NCBI GenBank assembly: GCA_048498995.1
Contig: JBEHWX010000005.1
Location: 1 to 64,000 of the forward strand
Direction of reading: 5' to 3'
Source of the DNA: JBEHWX01 sp048498995
GTDB taxonomy: Bacteria > Bacteroidota > Ignavibacteria > OLB7
Length of the DNA stretch: 64,000 nt
Every line of letters begins with the position of its first letter. Position 1 is the stretch's first letter. Below, in pieces: positions 10,101 through 22,200 of the stretch. The notes under the pieces are model-generated. The model searched no databases. It was not told where the DNA came from and saw only the letters and a program-made list of their open reading frames with translations. A program made the translations under genes and the position numbers.

Positions 10101-12460
10101 GTCGTCACCGTGCCGTTGGCGACCTTCGAGGTCGTCACCGAGTTGGCGGTCAGGTCGCTGTTCTGGATGCTGTTGTTCAGATTCAGCTTGCTGTAGGCAA
10201 TCGCGGCCGTCGGCGAGATGTCGGCGTTCGTGATCGTCGAGTCGGCGATCTTCGAGCTGGTCACCGCGCTGGCGGCGATCGTCGGGTTCGGGTAGGTGCC
10301 GGTCAGATCACCACCCGCGGCGCCGGTCGGCGGCAGCGAGGTCGGCGCTCCGGAAAGCTTCGAGTAGCTGATGCCAGTGGCAACCTTCGCGTCGGTCACC
10401 GCGCTGTCGGCCAGCTTCGCCGTCGTCACCGAACCGTCCGTGAGGTCGGCCGTCACGATGCTGTTCGAGACGTTCAGCTTGCTGTAGGCAATCGCGGCGG
10501 TCGGCGAAACATCGGCGTTGACGATCGTGCCGTCGGCGATCTTCGCCGAGGTCACCGCGCCGGTGCCGAGCTTCGCGGTCGTGACCGAGCTATCGGCCAG
10601 CTTCGCCGTCGTGACGTTGCCATCGGCAATCTTCGCCGTCGTCACGTTGCCATCGGCAATCTTGGCCGTGGTGACGTTCGCGTCGGCAATCTTCGAGGTC
10701 GTGATTGCGCCGTCGGCCACGTGGGCCGTGTTCACGGCGTTGGTGAGGAGCTTCAGACCGCTGACCGAGGAGTCGGCCAGCTTCGAGGTCGTCACCGTGC
10801 CGTTGGCGACCTTCGAGGTCGTCACCGAGTTGGCCGTCAGGTCGCTGTTCTGAATGCTGTTGGTCAGATTCAGCTTGCTGTAGGCGATCGCCGCGGTCGG
10901 CGAAACGTCGGCGTTGGTGATCGTGGAGTCGGCAATCTTCGCCGAAGTCACCGAACCGTCCGTCAGGTCGCCGGTAACGAGGCTGTTGCTCAGGGCGAGC
11001 TTCGAGTAGGCAATGGCGGCCGTCGGCGAAACGTCGGCGTTGACGATCGTCCCGTCGGCGATCTTCGCCGAGGTCACCGCGCCGGTGCCGAGCTTCGCGG
11101 TCGTGACCGAGCTATCGGCCAGCTTCGCCGTCGTCACGTTGCCATCGGCAATCTTCGCCGTGGTCACGTTCGCGTCCGCGATCTTGGCCGTCGTGACGTT
11201 CGCGTCGGCAATCTTCGAGGTCGTGATCGCGCCGTCGGCCACGTGGGCCGTGTTCACGGCGTTGGTGAGGAGCTTCAGACCACTGACAGCCGAGTCGGCC
11301 AGCTTCGAGGTCGTCACCGTGCCGTTGGCGACCTTCGAGGTCGTCACCGAGTTGGCCGTCAGGTCGCTGTTCTGGATGCTGTTGGTCAGGTTCAGCTTGC
11401 TGTAGGCGATCGCCGCGGTCGGCGAAACGTCGGCGTTGGTGATCGTCGAGTCGGCAATCTTCGCCGAAGTCACCGAACCGTCCGTCAGGTCGCCGGTAAC
11501 GAGGCTGTTGCTCAGGGCGAGCTTCGAGTAAGCAATGGCGGCCGTCGGCGAAACGTCGGCGTTGACGATCGTGCCGTCGGCGATCTTCGCCGAGGTCACC
11601 GCGCCGGTGGCGAGCTTCGCGGTCGTGACCGAGCTGTCGGCCAGCTTCGCCGTCGTGACGTTGCCATCGGCAATCTTCGCCGTGGTCACATTCGCGTCGG
11701 CGATCTTCGCCGTCGTCACATTCGCGTCGGCAATCTTCGCCGTCGTGACATTCGCGTCAGCGATCTTCACGGTGGTCACGGCGCCGTCGGCCAGCTTCGG
11801 GGTCGTCACCGAGCCATCGGCGATCTTGGCCGTCGTAACGGCGTTGCTGGTGATGTCACCGGCAACGATGCTGTTCGACAGGTTCAGCTTCGCGTAGCTG
11901 ATCGATGCGGTCGGCGAGACGTCAGCGTCGACGATCGTGCCGTCGGCGATCTTCGCCGAGGTCACCGCGCCGGTTGCGAGCTTGGCCGTCGTGATCGAAC
12001 CGTCGGCAAGCGCGCTGGCGTCGATCGCGCCCGAGGCAACCGCCCAGGCCGAGTCAGCCCGATGCGAACGCACCGCGTACGGCGAGATCGCCAGCTGTAT
12101 CCGCGGCGTCAGCTCCGTGCCCGAGCCGATCGTGATCCCCACCCAGTACTGGCGGTCGAACTGGATGCTCTCCAGCGACACCGTATTGCCCAGGATCACG
12201 CTGAAGCTCTTGGCCGTGCCGGCGCTGGTCAGGTTCACCGTCTGCGTCTCGCTCCAGATGGCGGTGCCGCCGGTGGCCGAGGTGTACAGACGAAAGGTCA
12301 TGGAAGGGGCCAGGTTGGGTCCGGCCTGAGTGTTGGGAATCAGTCCCTGAAGACTCAGCGTCGGCGGCACCTGTGCGTGCGCCGCACTGCTGGCCGCCAG
12401 TAGCCCAAGCAATGCCAGGCTATGCCGTACCAGGGTACGATGAAGAGATCGTCTCTGCAT
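7127..12460 (-). CDS. Giant secreted repeat protein, paralogue 3 (1777 aa)
   Basis: The signal peptide spans residues 1-29 (MQRRSLHR, hydrophobic core, AHA before QVPP) and the family TLSLQG domain follows. Residues from about 150 to 700 are dense ten-residue repeats (NVTTAKIADA, SVTTAKLADS). Next come GGDLTGTYPNPTIA modules, two beta-rich NTWTANQTF modules, and a C-terminal domain (GVGKVIIIKNELG, SFRLYSDGVSRWHQW) almost identical to that of paralogue 4. The start ATG at 12458-12460 has AGGAGC at 12471-12476. No T9SS domain, protease or glycosidase motif is visible. The repeats predict an elongated, probably multimeric fibre; that is inference from composition and from resemblance to tail-fibre shafts. 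A 5.6-kb open frame on the opposite strand is regarded as a shadow. Confidence 0.88.
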   Translation of the reverse strand: MQRRSLHRTLVRHSLALLGLLAASSAAHAQVPPTLSLQGLIPNTQAGPNLAPSMTFRLYTSATGGTAIWSETQTVNLTSAGTAKSFSVILGNTVSLESIQFDRQYWVGITIGSGTELTPRIQLAISPYAVRSHRADSAWAVASGAIDASALADGSITTAKLATGAVTSAKIADGTIVDADVSPTASISYAKLNLSNSIVAGDITSNAVTTAKIADGSVTTPKLADGAVTTVKIADANVTTAKIADANVTTAKIADANVTTAKIADGNVTTAKLADSSVTTAKLATGAVTSAKIADGTIVNADVSPTAAIAYSKLALSNSLVTGDLTDGSVTSAKIADSTITNADVSPTAAIAYSKLNLTNSIQNSDLTANSVTTSKVANGTVTTSKLADSAVSGLKLLTNAVNTAHVADGAITTSKIADANVTTAKIADANVTTAKIADGNVTTAKLADSSVTTAKLGTGAVTSAKIADGTIVNADVSPTAAIAYSKLALSNSLVTGDLTDGSVTSAKIADSTITNADVSPTAAIAYSKLNLTNSIQNSDLTANSVTTSKVANGTVTTSKLADSSVSGLKLLTNAVNTAHVADGAITTSKIADANVTTAKIADGNVTTAKIADGNVTTAKLADSSVTTAKLGTGAVTSAKIADGTIVNADVSPTAAIAYSKLNVSNSIVTADLTDGSVTTAKLADSAVTDAKVATGISYSKLSGAPTSLPPTGAAGGDLTGTYPNPTIAASAVTSSKIADSTITNADISPTAAIAYSKLNLNNSIQNSDLTANSVTTSKVANGTVTTSKLADSAVSGLKLLTNAVNTAHVADGAITDAKIANGISYSKLSGVPTSLPPSGAAGGDLTGTYPNPTIAADAVTSSKIADSTITNADISPTAAISYSKLSLNNSIANSDLTANSVTTSKVANGTVTTSKLADSAVSGLKLLTYAVTNRHIADGAVTLPKIDPTGATSGQVIGYNGTNVVWTTGGASGAAGGDLTGTYPNPTIAADAVTSSKIADSTITNADISPTAAISYSKLSLTNSIQNGDIVANAITTSKVANGTVTTSKLADSAVSGLKLLTFAVTNRHLAANSVTTDKIDPTGATSGDVLTYNGTNVVWSAGSGNVSHNATLTGNGSSGSPLGINLGNSNTWTANQTFGGTFVIMSNSRIAMTNSDNNARDIRLQEPSGTGTQYVGLRAPSVSNNGNYVLPAVVGSVGQVLSLSTSNGVDSATMAWTTPSSGATGAAGGDLSGTYPNPDIAANAVTSSKIADSTITSVDIAANAAIPYTKLSLTNSIQNGDIVANAITTSKVANGTVTTSKLADSAVSGLKLLTFAVTNRHLAANSVTTDKIDPTGATTGQVLGYNGTSVVWTTPSGGGTVTTNATLSGNGSAGTPLGINLGNSNTWTANQTFGGTFLITSNSRIAMTNSDNNARDIRLQEPSGTGSQYVGLRAPSVSNNGNYVLPAVVGSVGQVLTLSASNGIDSATMAWTTVSGGGSPTGSAGGDLSGTYPNPTIANGAVTAAKISSSGASSGDVLTYNGTSVVWAAASGGGSPTGSAGGDLSGTYPNPTIAANAVTGAKIADSTISDADIAATAAIAYSKLSLNNKIQNGDIVANAITTSKVANGTVTTSKLADSAVSGLKLLTFAVTNRHLAANAVTTDKISSSGASTGNVLLYNGTSVTWGNPATKFARTTVSGAAGGTTYNASANDEIIGVDVTSGPATINLPSASTSGVGKVIIIKNELGNAGTNNITINRSGTDLINASSTSLSITFGTATGSFRLYSDGVSRWHQW
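8551..9165. repeat. 615-bp block identical to 339-953
   Basis: This is the partner copy of the block in paralogue 1, in the same orientation. The sharp borders and absence of visible silent differences suggest recent duplication or gene conversion. Confidence 0.8.
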
Positions 12461-13148
12461 TACGAACTGCGCTCCTATATGATGTATGCGAGCAGAAATA
12501 GACGAACGGATATGGTCTGCGTTCGGGATGCATGCCTTTGGGCATGATCACGGGCGATGTGAATAGACTGAGGTTTGCTGGTTTTACGCCGGGATCGTGG
12601 ATGCGATGGCGCCCACGCGCGCTGATGTGATCGTCTTCTTCCCCCCCCTCCGCGCCGTTCGGAAACGACAACAGACGGACATCTCGGCAGTCGATCCGTC
12701 GGAGGTGAGGTGATCCCGGATACGCGGCCCGGTGATGGGACGGCATCGGAGATGCTCCAGCGGAGATTGCACGACATGCCCGTCGACGACCAGCCCTGGC
12801 CATCGAGAAAGGGGGCGCAAATGAAATGAGTGAAGAGCGGGCCGGGACTGAAGACTTCGTACCTGCCCCAGCGTGTGGAGTATGGTCCCTGCTGAGATAC
12901 GACGCGATTGGTCTTCCGCCGTATCGAAGTGCCTGCTTCCACAACAGGCGTTGCGAATATACGAGACTGACACCATTCCACCAGAGTTATCGGATGCTAA
13001 TTGTCGAGTTTTCCACATTTTTCCCACATCCGACCACCTCGGCCCGCCTCATCGTTCCCGTCTCCCTCCCCCGCCCCGCTCCCGGGCATCCCCGGAAATG
13101 AGGCCCTTTCCCCCTCTCCTCCCTGAAATCTCCATCCCGGAAACGCGC
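12461..13148. other. Intergenic leader region of paralogue 3
   Basis: Several overlapping open frames up to 174 codons exist, but none resembles a known family and they overlap one another. I see a leader of about 485 nt with the promoter-like element at 12954-12961. Upstream of that, T-rich runs near 13012-13025 may contribute to the promoter. Confidence 0.55.
12954..12961 (-). promoter_or_regulatory. TATATTCG -7-like element, paralogue 3
   Basis: The minus-strand string GTCTCGTATATTCGC matches the element of paralogue 2 exactly. It lies 494 bases upstream of the start codon, giving a similar long leader. Confidence 0.5.
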
Positions 13149-13178
13149 GAGGGGCGCCCGGTCTCCCGGACGCCCCTC
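13149..13178 (-). terminator. Terminator-like hairpin after paralogue 4
   Basis: The same hairpin stands after paralogue 3 (GAGGGGCG/CGCCCCTC, then CCGG/CCGG). The identity extends from about 13143 across the stop codon into the coding region, with one difference near 13206. Confidence 0.65.
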
Positions 13179-13209
13179 GTCGGTTACATCGATTGCTCGA
13201 CGACGCTGC

Positions 13210-16200
13210 TTACCACTGATGCCAGCGGGAGACACCGTCGCTGTACAGACGGAACGAGCCCGTCGCCGTGCCGAACGTGATCGACAGTGACGTCGACGAC
13301 GCGTTGATCAGGTCCGTGCCGCTTCGGCTGATCGTGATGTTGTTCGTGCCGGCGTTGCCCAGCTCGTTCTTGATCACGATGACCGCTCCGGCCGGCACCG
13401 AATTGGCCGCCGGCAGGTTGACGGTCGCCGGGCCGCTGGTCACGTCCACGCCGATGATCTCGTCGGTCGACGCGGCATTGTACGTCGTGCCACCGGGAGC
13501 ACCGGTCACGGTGGTGCGAGCCATCTTGACCCTTCCGTAGCCCCACGCGGCGCTCGAGCCGTTGTAGGTCAGAACCTGGCCGGTGGAAGCGCCGGAGGTG
13601 CTCATCTTCGCCGGCGTCACGTTGCCGTCGGAGATCTTCGAGGTCGTCACCGCGTTGCTGGCGATCGTCGGGTTCGGGTAGGTGCCCGACAGGTCGCCAC
13701 CCGCCGAGCCGCTCGGCGTGGCCGTCGGCGTGGTCCAGGTCATCGTGGCCGAGTCCACGCCGTTGCTGGTCGCAAGCGACAGAACCTGACCGACCGAGCC
13801 GACCACCGCCGGCAGAACGTAGTTGCCGCTATTCGAAACCGACGGAGCGCGAAGGCCCACGTACTGCGTGCCGGTGCCGCTCGGCTCCTGCCAGCGGATG
13901 TCGCGGCCGTTGTTGTCCGAGTTGGTCAGTGCGATGCGCGAGTTCGACGCGATCATGAACGTTCCGGCGAACGTCTGGTTGGCCGTCCACGTGTTCGCGT
14001 TGCCGAGGTTGACGGCCAGCGGCGAGCCCGAGGTACCGTTGCCGCTCAACGTCGCGTTGTGCGTGACGGTCGCGCTCACCGTGGTCCATGCCACGTTGGT
14101 GCCGTTGTAGGTCAGCGCCTGGCCGCTCGTGGCACCGGTCGGGTCGATCTTCGACGGCGTCACCGCCGCGTTGGCGATATGAGCGGTGGTAACCGCGTTG
14201 GTCGCCAGCTTCAGGCCGCTGACCGCCGAGTCGGCCAGATCGGCCGTGGCGATCGTGCCGTCGAGAATCTTCGCCGAGGTTACCGCGCCATCGGTCAGAT
14301 CGGCGGCAACGATACTATTGGCAAGACTCAGTTTCGAGTAGGCAATCGCCGCGCTCGAGGAGATGTCCGCGTCGACGATCGTGCCGTCGGCGATCTTCGC
14401 GGAGGTCACCGCGTCGTTGGCGATCGTCGGATTCGGATAGGTGCCGGTCAGATCACCGCCGGCCGAGCCGCTGGCGCCGCCGGTGGTCCAGACCACGTTC
14501 GCGCCGTCATAGCCGATCACCTGGCCGCTGCTTGCGCCCGCGGCACTGATCTTGGCCAGCGTCACGTTCGCGTCGGCGATCTTCGAGGTCGTCACCGCGT
14601 TGTCCGCGATCGTCGGGTTCGGGTAGGTGCCCGTCAGGTCGCCACCCGCCGTGCCGCTCGCCGTCGGCGTGATCCAGGTCATCGTGGCCGAGTCGATGCC
14701 GTTGCTGGTCGCAAGCGACAGAACCTGACCGACCGAGCCGACCACCGCCGGCAGAACGTAGTTGCCGCTATTCGAAACCGACGGAGCGCGAAGGCCCACG
14801 TACTGCGTGCCGGTGCCGCTCGGCTCCTGCCAGCGGATATCGCGGGCGTTGTTGTCCGAGTTGGTCAGCGCGATGCGCGAGTTCGACGCGATCATGAACG
14901 TTCCGGCGAACGTCTGGTTGGCCGTCCACGTGTTCGCGTTGCCCAGGTTGACAGCCAGCGGCGAGCCCGAGGAGCCGTTGCCACTCAGCGTCGCGTTGTG
15001 CGTCACGTTGCTGGTCGGCGTGCTCCAGACCACGTTCGTGCCGTTGTAGGTCAGCGCCTGGCCGCTTGTGGCACCGGTCGGATCGATGTTCGACGTCGCC
15101 ACCGCGCCGGTCGCAAGGTCGGCGGAGACGATCGTGCCGTCGGCGATCTTCGCCGAGGTGATCGCGCCGTCGGCCACGTGGGCCGTGGTCACCGCGTCGG
15201 TGCCGAGCTTCAGGCTCGTCACCGCGCTGTCGGCAAGCTTCGACGTCGTCACATTGCCGTCAGTGATCTTCGACGTCGTCACCGCGTTGGCGGCGATGGT
15301 CGGGTTCGGATACGTGCCCGAGAGATCTCCACCGGCCGCGCCGCTCGGCGGCAGATCGGTCGGAGCGCCGGTCAGCTTCGAGTAGCTGATGCCGTTGGCG
15401 ACCTTCGCATCCGTGATCGCGCCGTCGGCCACGTGGGCCGTGTTCACCGCCGCCGTCCCGAGCTTCAGGCTCGTCACGGCACTGTCGGCCAACTTGGCCG
15501 TGGTCACGTTGCCGTCGGCGATCTTCGAGGTCGTCACCGCGTCGGCGGTAATGTCGCCGGCCACGATGCTGTTCGAGAGATTCAGCTTCGAGTAAGCGAT
15601 CGCCGCCGAGGCGTTGATGTCGGCGTCGACGATCGTGCCGTCGGCGATCTTCGCCGAGGTGATCGCGCCGTCGGCCACATGCGCGGTGTTCACCGCGTCG
15701 GTGCCGAGCTTCACGCTCGTCACCGCGCTGTCGGCCAGCTTGGCCGTCGTCACGTTCGCGTCGGTGATCTTCGACGTCGTCACCGCGTTGGCGGCGATGG
15801 TCGGGTTCGGATACGTGCCCGAGAGATCTCCACCGGCCGCGCCGCTCGGCGGCAGGTCGGTCGGAGCGCCGGTCAGCTTCGAGTAGCTGATGCCGTTGGC
15901 GACCTTCGCGTCCGTGATCGCGCCGTCGGCCACGTGGGCCGTGTTCACCGCCGCCGTGCCGAGCTTCAGGCTCGTCACCGCGCTGTCGGCCAGCTTCGCC
16001 GTCGTCACGTTCGCGTCGACGATCTTCGCGGTCGTCACCGAGCCGTCAGCCAGCTTCGGCGTGGTCACGCTTCCGTCGGCGATCTTCGAGGTCGTCACCG
16101 CGTCGGCGGTAATGTCGCCGGCCACGATGCTGTTCGAGAGATTCAGCTTCGAGTAAGCGATCGCCGCCGAGGCGTTGATGTCGGCGTCGACGATCGTGCC

Positions 16201-19200
16201 GTCGGCGATCTTCGCCGAGGTGATCGCGCCGTCGGCCACGTGAGCCGTGTTCACCGCGCTGGTGCCGAGCTTCAGGCTCGTCACCGCGCTATCGGCCAGC
16301 TTCGCGGTCGTGACGTTGCCGTCAGCGACCTTCACCGTCGTCACCGAGGCGTCGGCCAGCTTGGCCGTCGTCACGTTCGCGTCGGAGATCTTCGAGGTCG
16401 TCACCGCGTTGGCGGCGATGGTCGGATTCGGATACGTGCCCGAGAGATCTCCACCGGCCGCGCCGCTCGGCGGCAGGTCGGTCGGCGCTCCGGTCAGCTT
16501 CGAGTAGCTGATACCGTTGGCGACCTTCGCGTCCGTGATCGCGCCGTCGGCCACATGGGCCGTGTTCACCGCCGCCGTGCCGAGCTTCAGGCTCGTCACC
16601 GCGCTGTCGGCCAGCTTCGCCGTCGTCACCGAGCCGTCGGTCAGATCGGCCGTCACGATGCTGTTGGCAAGGTTGAGCTTCGAGTAGGCGATCGCCGCCG
16701 AGGCGTTCACATCGGCGTTGGTGATCGCGCCGTCGGCGATCTTCGCGCTCGTCACCGAGCCGTCGGCCAGGTCGCCCGTGGCGATCGTGCCGTCGAGGAT
16801 CTTCGCCGAGGTGATCGCGCCATCCTTCACATGCGCGGTGTTGACCGCGTTGGTGCCGAGCTTCACGCTCGTCACGGCGCTGTCGGCGAGCTTCGCCGTC
16901 GTCACCGAGCCATCGGCAAGCTTGGAGGTCGTGACGGCACCGGCGGCGATGTCGGCCGCCACGATCGACGCATCGGCGATCGAAGCGCTGTTGACCGCGC
17001 CGACGGCGATGTCGCCGTTGACGATGCTGCTGGTCAGCGCCAGCTTCGAGTAGGCGATGGCGGCCGTCGGGGAGACATCCGCGTTGACGATGGTGCCGTC
17101 GGCGATCTTCGCGCTCGTCACCGAGCCGTTGGCCAGGTCGCCGGTGGCGATCGTGCCGTCGGCGATCTTCGCGCTCGTCACCGAGCCGTCGGCCAGATCG
17201 CTCGTGGCGATCGTGCCGTCGGCGATCTTCGCGCTCGTCACCGCGTCGTTGGCGATGGTCGGGTTCGGATAGGTGCCGGTCAGATCACCACCGGCCGCGC
17301 CTCCCGGCGTCGAGCCGCCCCAGACCAGGCTGGAGCCGTTGTACATCAGCGACTGTCCGGCCGAGGCGCCGGTCGGATCGATCTTCGGCAGCGTCACCGC
17401 CTCATCGGCGAGCTTCGCGGTCGTGACGGCGCCGGACGCGATGTCCACCGCCACCACCGACTCATCCTCGATCGAAACGCTGTTGACCGCGCCGAGCGTC
17501 AGGTCGCTGTTGACGATATGATTCGTCAGGTTCAGCTTGCTGTAGGCGATCGCGGCGTTCGGAGCAACGTCCACATCCATGATGGTCGAGTCGGCGATCT
17601 TCGCCGAGGTCACCGAGCTGTCGGTCAGGTCGCTGGTGGCGATGCTGTTGGCAAGGTTGAGCTTGCTGTACGCGATCGCGGCCGAGGCGTTGACGTCGGC
17701 GTTGGTGATCGTGCCATCGCTGATCTTCGCGGAGGTCACCGAGCCATCGGCCAGGTGCGCCGTGTTCACCGCGGCCGCTCCGATCTTCACGCTCGTCACC
17801 GAGCTGTCGGCAAGCTTCGCGGTCGTGACCGAGGCATCGGCCAGATCCGCCGTGGCGATCGTGCCGTCGGCGATCTTCGCGGTCGTCACGTTCGCATCGG
17901 CAAGCTTCGCCGTCGTCACCGAGCCGTCGGTCAGGTCGGCGGCAACGATGCTGTTGGTCAGATTCAGCTTGCTGTAGGCAATCGCCGCGTTGGTCGCGAC
18001 ATCGGCGTTGGCGATGGTGCCGTCGGCGATCTTCGCCGAGGTCACCGAGCCATCGACCAGATCGGTCGTTGCGATGCTTCCGGTCAGGTTGAGCTTCGAG
18101 TAGGCGATCGCCGCCGAGGCATTCACGTCGGCGTTGGTGATCGCGCCGTCGGCGATCTTCGCCGAGGTCACCGCGTCATCCGAGATCTTCACCGTCGTGA
18201 TCGCGGCGTCGGCGATCTTCGCGGTCAGGACCGAGCCGTCTGCCAGCTTGATCGAGATGACCGAGCCATCGGCGATGTGCGCGGTGTTGACCGCGCCGGT
18301 GCCGATCTTCAGGCTCGTCACCGCCGAGTCGGCCAGCTTCGCCGTCGTCACCGAGCCGTCGGCGATCTTCGCCGTGGTCACGGCGTTGTTCGTGAGATCG
18401 GCCGTGACGATGCTGTTGGCGAGGTTCAGCTTCGAGTAGTTGATCGCGGCCGTCGGCGAGACGTCGGCGTCCGTGATCGTCGAGTCGGCGATCTTCGCGG
18501 AGGTCACCGAGCCGTTGGCCAGATCGCCGGTGGCGATGCTGCCGGCCAGATCGAGCTTCGAGTAGGCGATCGCGGCCGAAGCGTTCACGTCGGCGTTGGT
18601 GATCGTGCCGTCGGCGATCTTCGCCGAGGTGATCGCGCCGTCGGCCACATGCGCGGTGTTCACCGCGTCGGTGCCGAGCTTCACGCTCGTCACCGAGCTA
18701 TCGGCAAGCTTCGCCGTCGTCACGTTCGCGTCGACGATCTTCGCGGTCGTCACCGAGCCGTCGGCAAGCTTCGACGTCGTGATGGCGCCATCGGCCACGT
18801 GAGCCGTGTTGACGGCCGCGGTGCCGAGCTTCAGGCTCGTCACGGAGCTGTCGGCCAGTTTCGCGGTCGTCACGTTGCCGTCGGCAATCTTCGCCGTGGT
18901 CACGCTACCGTCGGCCAGTTTCGCGGTCGTCACATTCGCGTCGGCCATCTTCGCCGTCGTGATAGCGCCGTCGGCCACATGCACCGTGGTCACGGCGTTG
19001 GTGCCGATCTTCACGCTGGTAACGGCGCTGTCGGCGAGCTTCGGCGTCGTCACCGAGCCATCGGCAAGCTTCGAGGTCGTCACGTTCGCATCGGCCATCT
19101 TCGCGGTGGTCACCGCGCCGTCGGCAAGCTTCGGCGTCGTCACCGAGCCGTCGGCAAGCTGCGCGGTGTTGACCGCGTCGGCGGCAAGCTTCACGCTCGT

Positions 19201-22200
19201 CACCGAGCTGTCGGCAAGCTTTGCCGTCGTCACGTTCGCGTCGGCGATCTTCGAGGTCGTCACCGAGCCGTCGGCAAGCTTCGCCGTCGTCACGTTCGCG
19301 TCGGCGATCTTCGAGGTCGTCACCGAGCCGTCGGCAAGCTTCGCCGTCGTCACGTTCGCGTCGGCGATCTTCGAGGTCGTGATTGCGCCGTCGGCCACAT
19401 GAGCCGTATTCACCGCATTCGTACCCAGCTTCAGGCTCGTCACCGCGCTATCGGCCAGCTTCGGCGTCGTCACCGATCCATCGGCGAGCTTGGCCGTCGT
19501 CACGTTCGCATCGGAGATCTTCGAGGTCGTGATGGCGCCGTCGGCCACGTGGACCGTGGTCACCGAGCCGGTACCGAGCTTCACGCTCGTGATCGAGCTG
19601 TCGGCCAGCTTCGGCGTGGTCACATTGCCATCGGCAAGCTTCGGCGTGGTGATCGCGCCATCGGCCACGTGGGCCGTATTGACGGCCGCGGTGCCGATCT
19701 TCAGGCTCGTCACCGAGCTGTCGGCAAGCTTCGCCGTCGTCACACTGCCATCGGCCAGTTTGGCCGTGGTCACGTTGGCGTCGGCAAGCTTCGAGGTCAC
19801 GATGGCACCGTCAGCGACATGAGCGGTGTTGACCGCGCTGGTGCCGAGCTTCGCGCCGGTCACCGAGCTGTCGGCAAGCTTCGCCGTCGTCACGTTACCG
19901 TCGACGATCTTCGCCGTGGTCACGCTACCGTCAGCGAGCTTGGCTGTCGTCGCAGCGCCATCAGCGAGCTTCGGCGTCGTCACCGAACCATCCGCGATAT
20001 GCGCCGTGGTCACCGCGCCGGTGCCGAGCTTCGCGCCGGTCACCGAGCTGTCAGCAAGCTTCGCGGTCGTCACGTTGCCATCGGCAAGCTTCGCCGTGGT
20101 CACGCTGCCGTCGGCGAGCTTCGCCGTGGTCACGTTCGCGTCGGCGATCTTCGAGGTCGTGATGGCACCATCGGCCACATGAGCCGTGTTCACCGCATTC
20201 GTGCCCAGCTTCACGCCGGTCACCGAGCTGTCGGCCAGTTTCGCCGTCGTCACCGAGCCGTCGGCCAGCTTGGCGGTCGTCACATTCGCGTCGGCAAGCT
20301 TCACGGTGGTCACCGCGCCGTCGGCAAGCTTCGGGGTCGTCACCGAGCCATCGGCCAAGTGCGCGGTGTTGACCGCGTCGGCGGCGAGCTTCACGCTTGT
20401 CACGGAGCTGTCGGCCAGCTTCGCGGTCGTCACGTTACCGTCAACGATCTTCGCGGTGGTCACGCTACCGTCAGCGAGCTTGGCCGTCGTCACGTTCGCA
20501 TCGGCAAGCTTCGCCGTCGTGATCGCGCCGTCGACGACGTGAGCCGTATTGACGGCATTGGTGCCGAGCTTCACGCCGGTCACCGAGCTATCGGCAAGCT
20601 TCGCGGTCGTCACGTTGCCGTCGACGATCTTCGCCGTCGTCACACTGCCATCAGCGAGCTTCACGGTCGTTACCGAGCCATCGGCCAGCTTCGCGGTAGT
20701 TGCAGCACCATCAGCAAGCTTCGGCGTCGTCACCGAGCCATCGGCCAGGTGCGCCGTGGTCACCGCGCTGGTGCCGAGCTTCGCGCCGGTCACCGAGCTG
20801 TCAGCGAGCTTCGCCGTGGTAACGCTTCCGTCGGCGAGCTTCGCCGTCGTCACCGATCCGTCAGCCAGCTTCGCGGTCGTCGCCGCACCATCAGCGAGCT
20901 TCGGCGTCGTCACCGAGCCGTCCGCGATATGTGCCGTGGTCACCGCATTCGTGCCCAGCTTCACGCCGGTCACCGAGCTGTCGGCCAGCTTGGCCGTCGT
21001 CACATTCGCGTCGGCCATCTTCGCGGTGGTCACCGCGCCGTCAGCCAGCTTCGGCGTCGTCACCGAGCCATCAGCCAGGTGCGCCGTGTTCACCGCGTTG
21101 GTGCCGAGCTTTGCGCTCGTCACCGAGCTGTCGGCCAGCTTCGCCGTCGTCACGTTGCCATCGACGATCTTCGCGGTGGTCACCGAGCCGTCAGCGAGCT
21201 TGGCGGTCGTCACGTTCGCGTCGGCGATCTTCGCCGTCGTGATCGCGCCGTCGACGAGGTGAGCGGTGTTGACCGCATTGGTGCCGAGCTTCACGCCGGT
21301 CACCGAGCTGTCGGCAAGCTTCGCGGTCGTCACGTTGCCGTCGACGATCTTCGCGGTGGTCACCGAGCCGTCGGCAAGCTTCACGGTCGTTACCGAGCCG
21401 TCGGCAAGCTTGGCGGTAGTTGCAGCGCCATCGGCAAGCTTCGGCGTCGTCACCGAGCCATCGGCCAGGTGCGCCGTGTTCACCGCATTCGTGCCGAGCT
21501 TCGCGCTCGTCACCGAGCTGTCGGCCAGCTTCGCCGTCGTGACATTGCCATCGACGATCTTCGCCGTCGTCACGCCGCCGTCAGCAAGCTTCGCCGTCGA
21601 AACACTTCCGTCAGCGAGCTTGGCCGTGGTGACCGAGCCATCGGTGAGGTCGGAAGTGACGATACTATTGTTGAGATTCAGCTTGCCGTAGGCGATCGAG
21701 GCCGTCGGGCTCACGTCGGCATCGACTATCGTACCGTCGGCGATCTTCGCCGAGGTCACCGATCCGTCGGCAAGCTTCGCGGTACCGATGGCGCCGTCGG
21801 CGATCTTCGCCGAGGTGATCGCGCCATCGGTCACATGGGCGGTATTCACGGCATTGGTGCCGAGCTTGGCGCCCGTAACGGAGCTGTCAGCCAGCTTCGC
21901 CGTGGTCACGCCACCGTCGGCAAGCTTCGCGGTCGACACACTGCCATCGACAAGCTTCGCCGTGGTCACGCTGCCATCAGCCAGCTTCGCGCTCGTGATC
22001 GCGCCGTCGGTCACATGTGCCGTGGTGACGGCGTTGGTGCCGAGTTTGGCGCTGGTCACCGCGCTATCGGCCAGCTTCGCGGTCGTCACGCTGCCATCGG
22101 CAAGCTTGGTCGCGGTCACACTGGCGTCGGCGAGCTTCGGGGTGGTGACACTGCCGTCAGCGAGCTTCGCGGTCGCGATGGCACCGTCGGCGATCTTCGC

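Noticed and set aside
12420..13027. Overlapping minus-strand frames of 147-174 codons in the leader of paralogue 3
   Set aside because: Three frames overlap each other, have no ribosome site or family resemblance, and lie where the other paralogues have untranslated leaders.
18601..21660. The 30-bp repeats as a CRISPR array
   Set aside because: There are no unique spacers. The units are contiguous and encode protein in one frame, and no cas gene is present.
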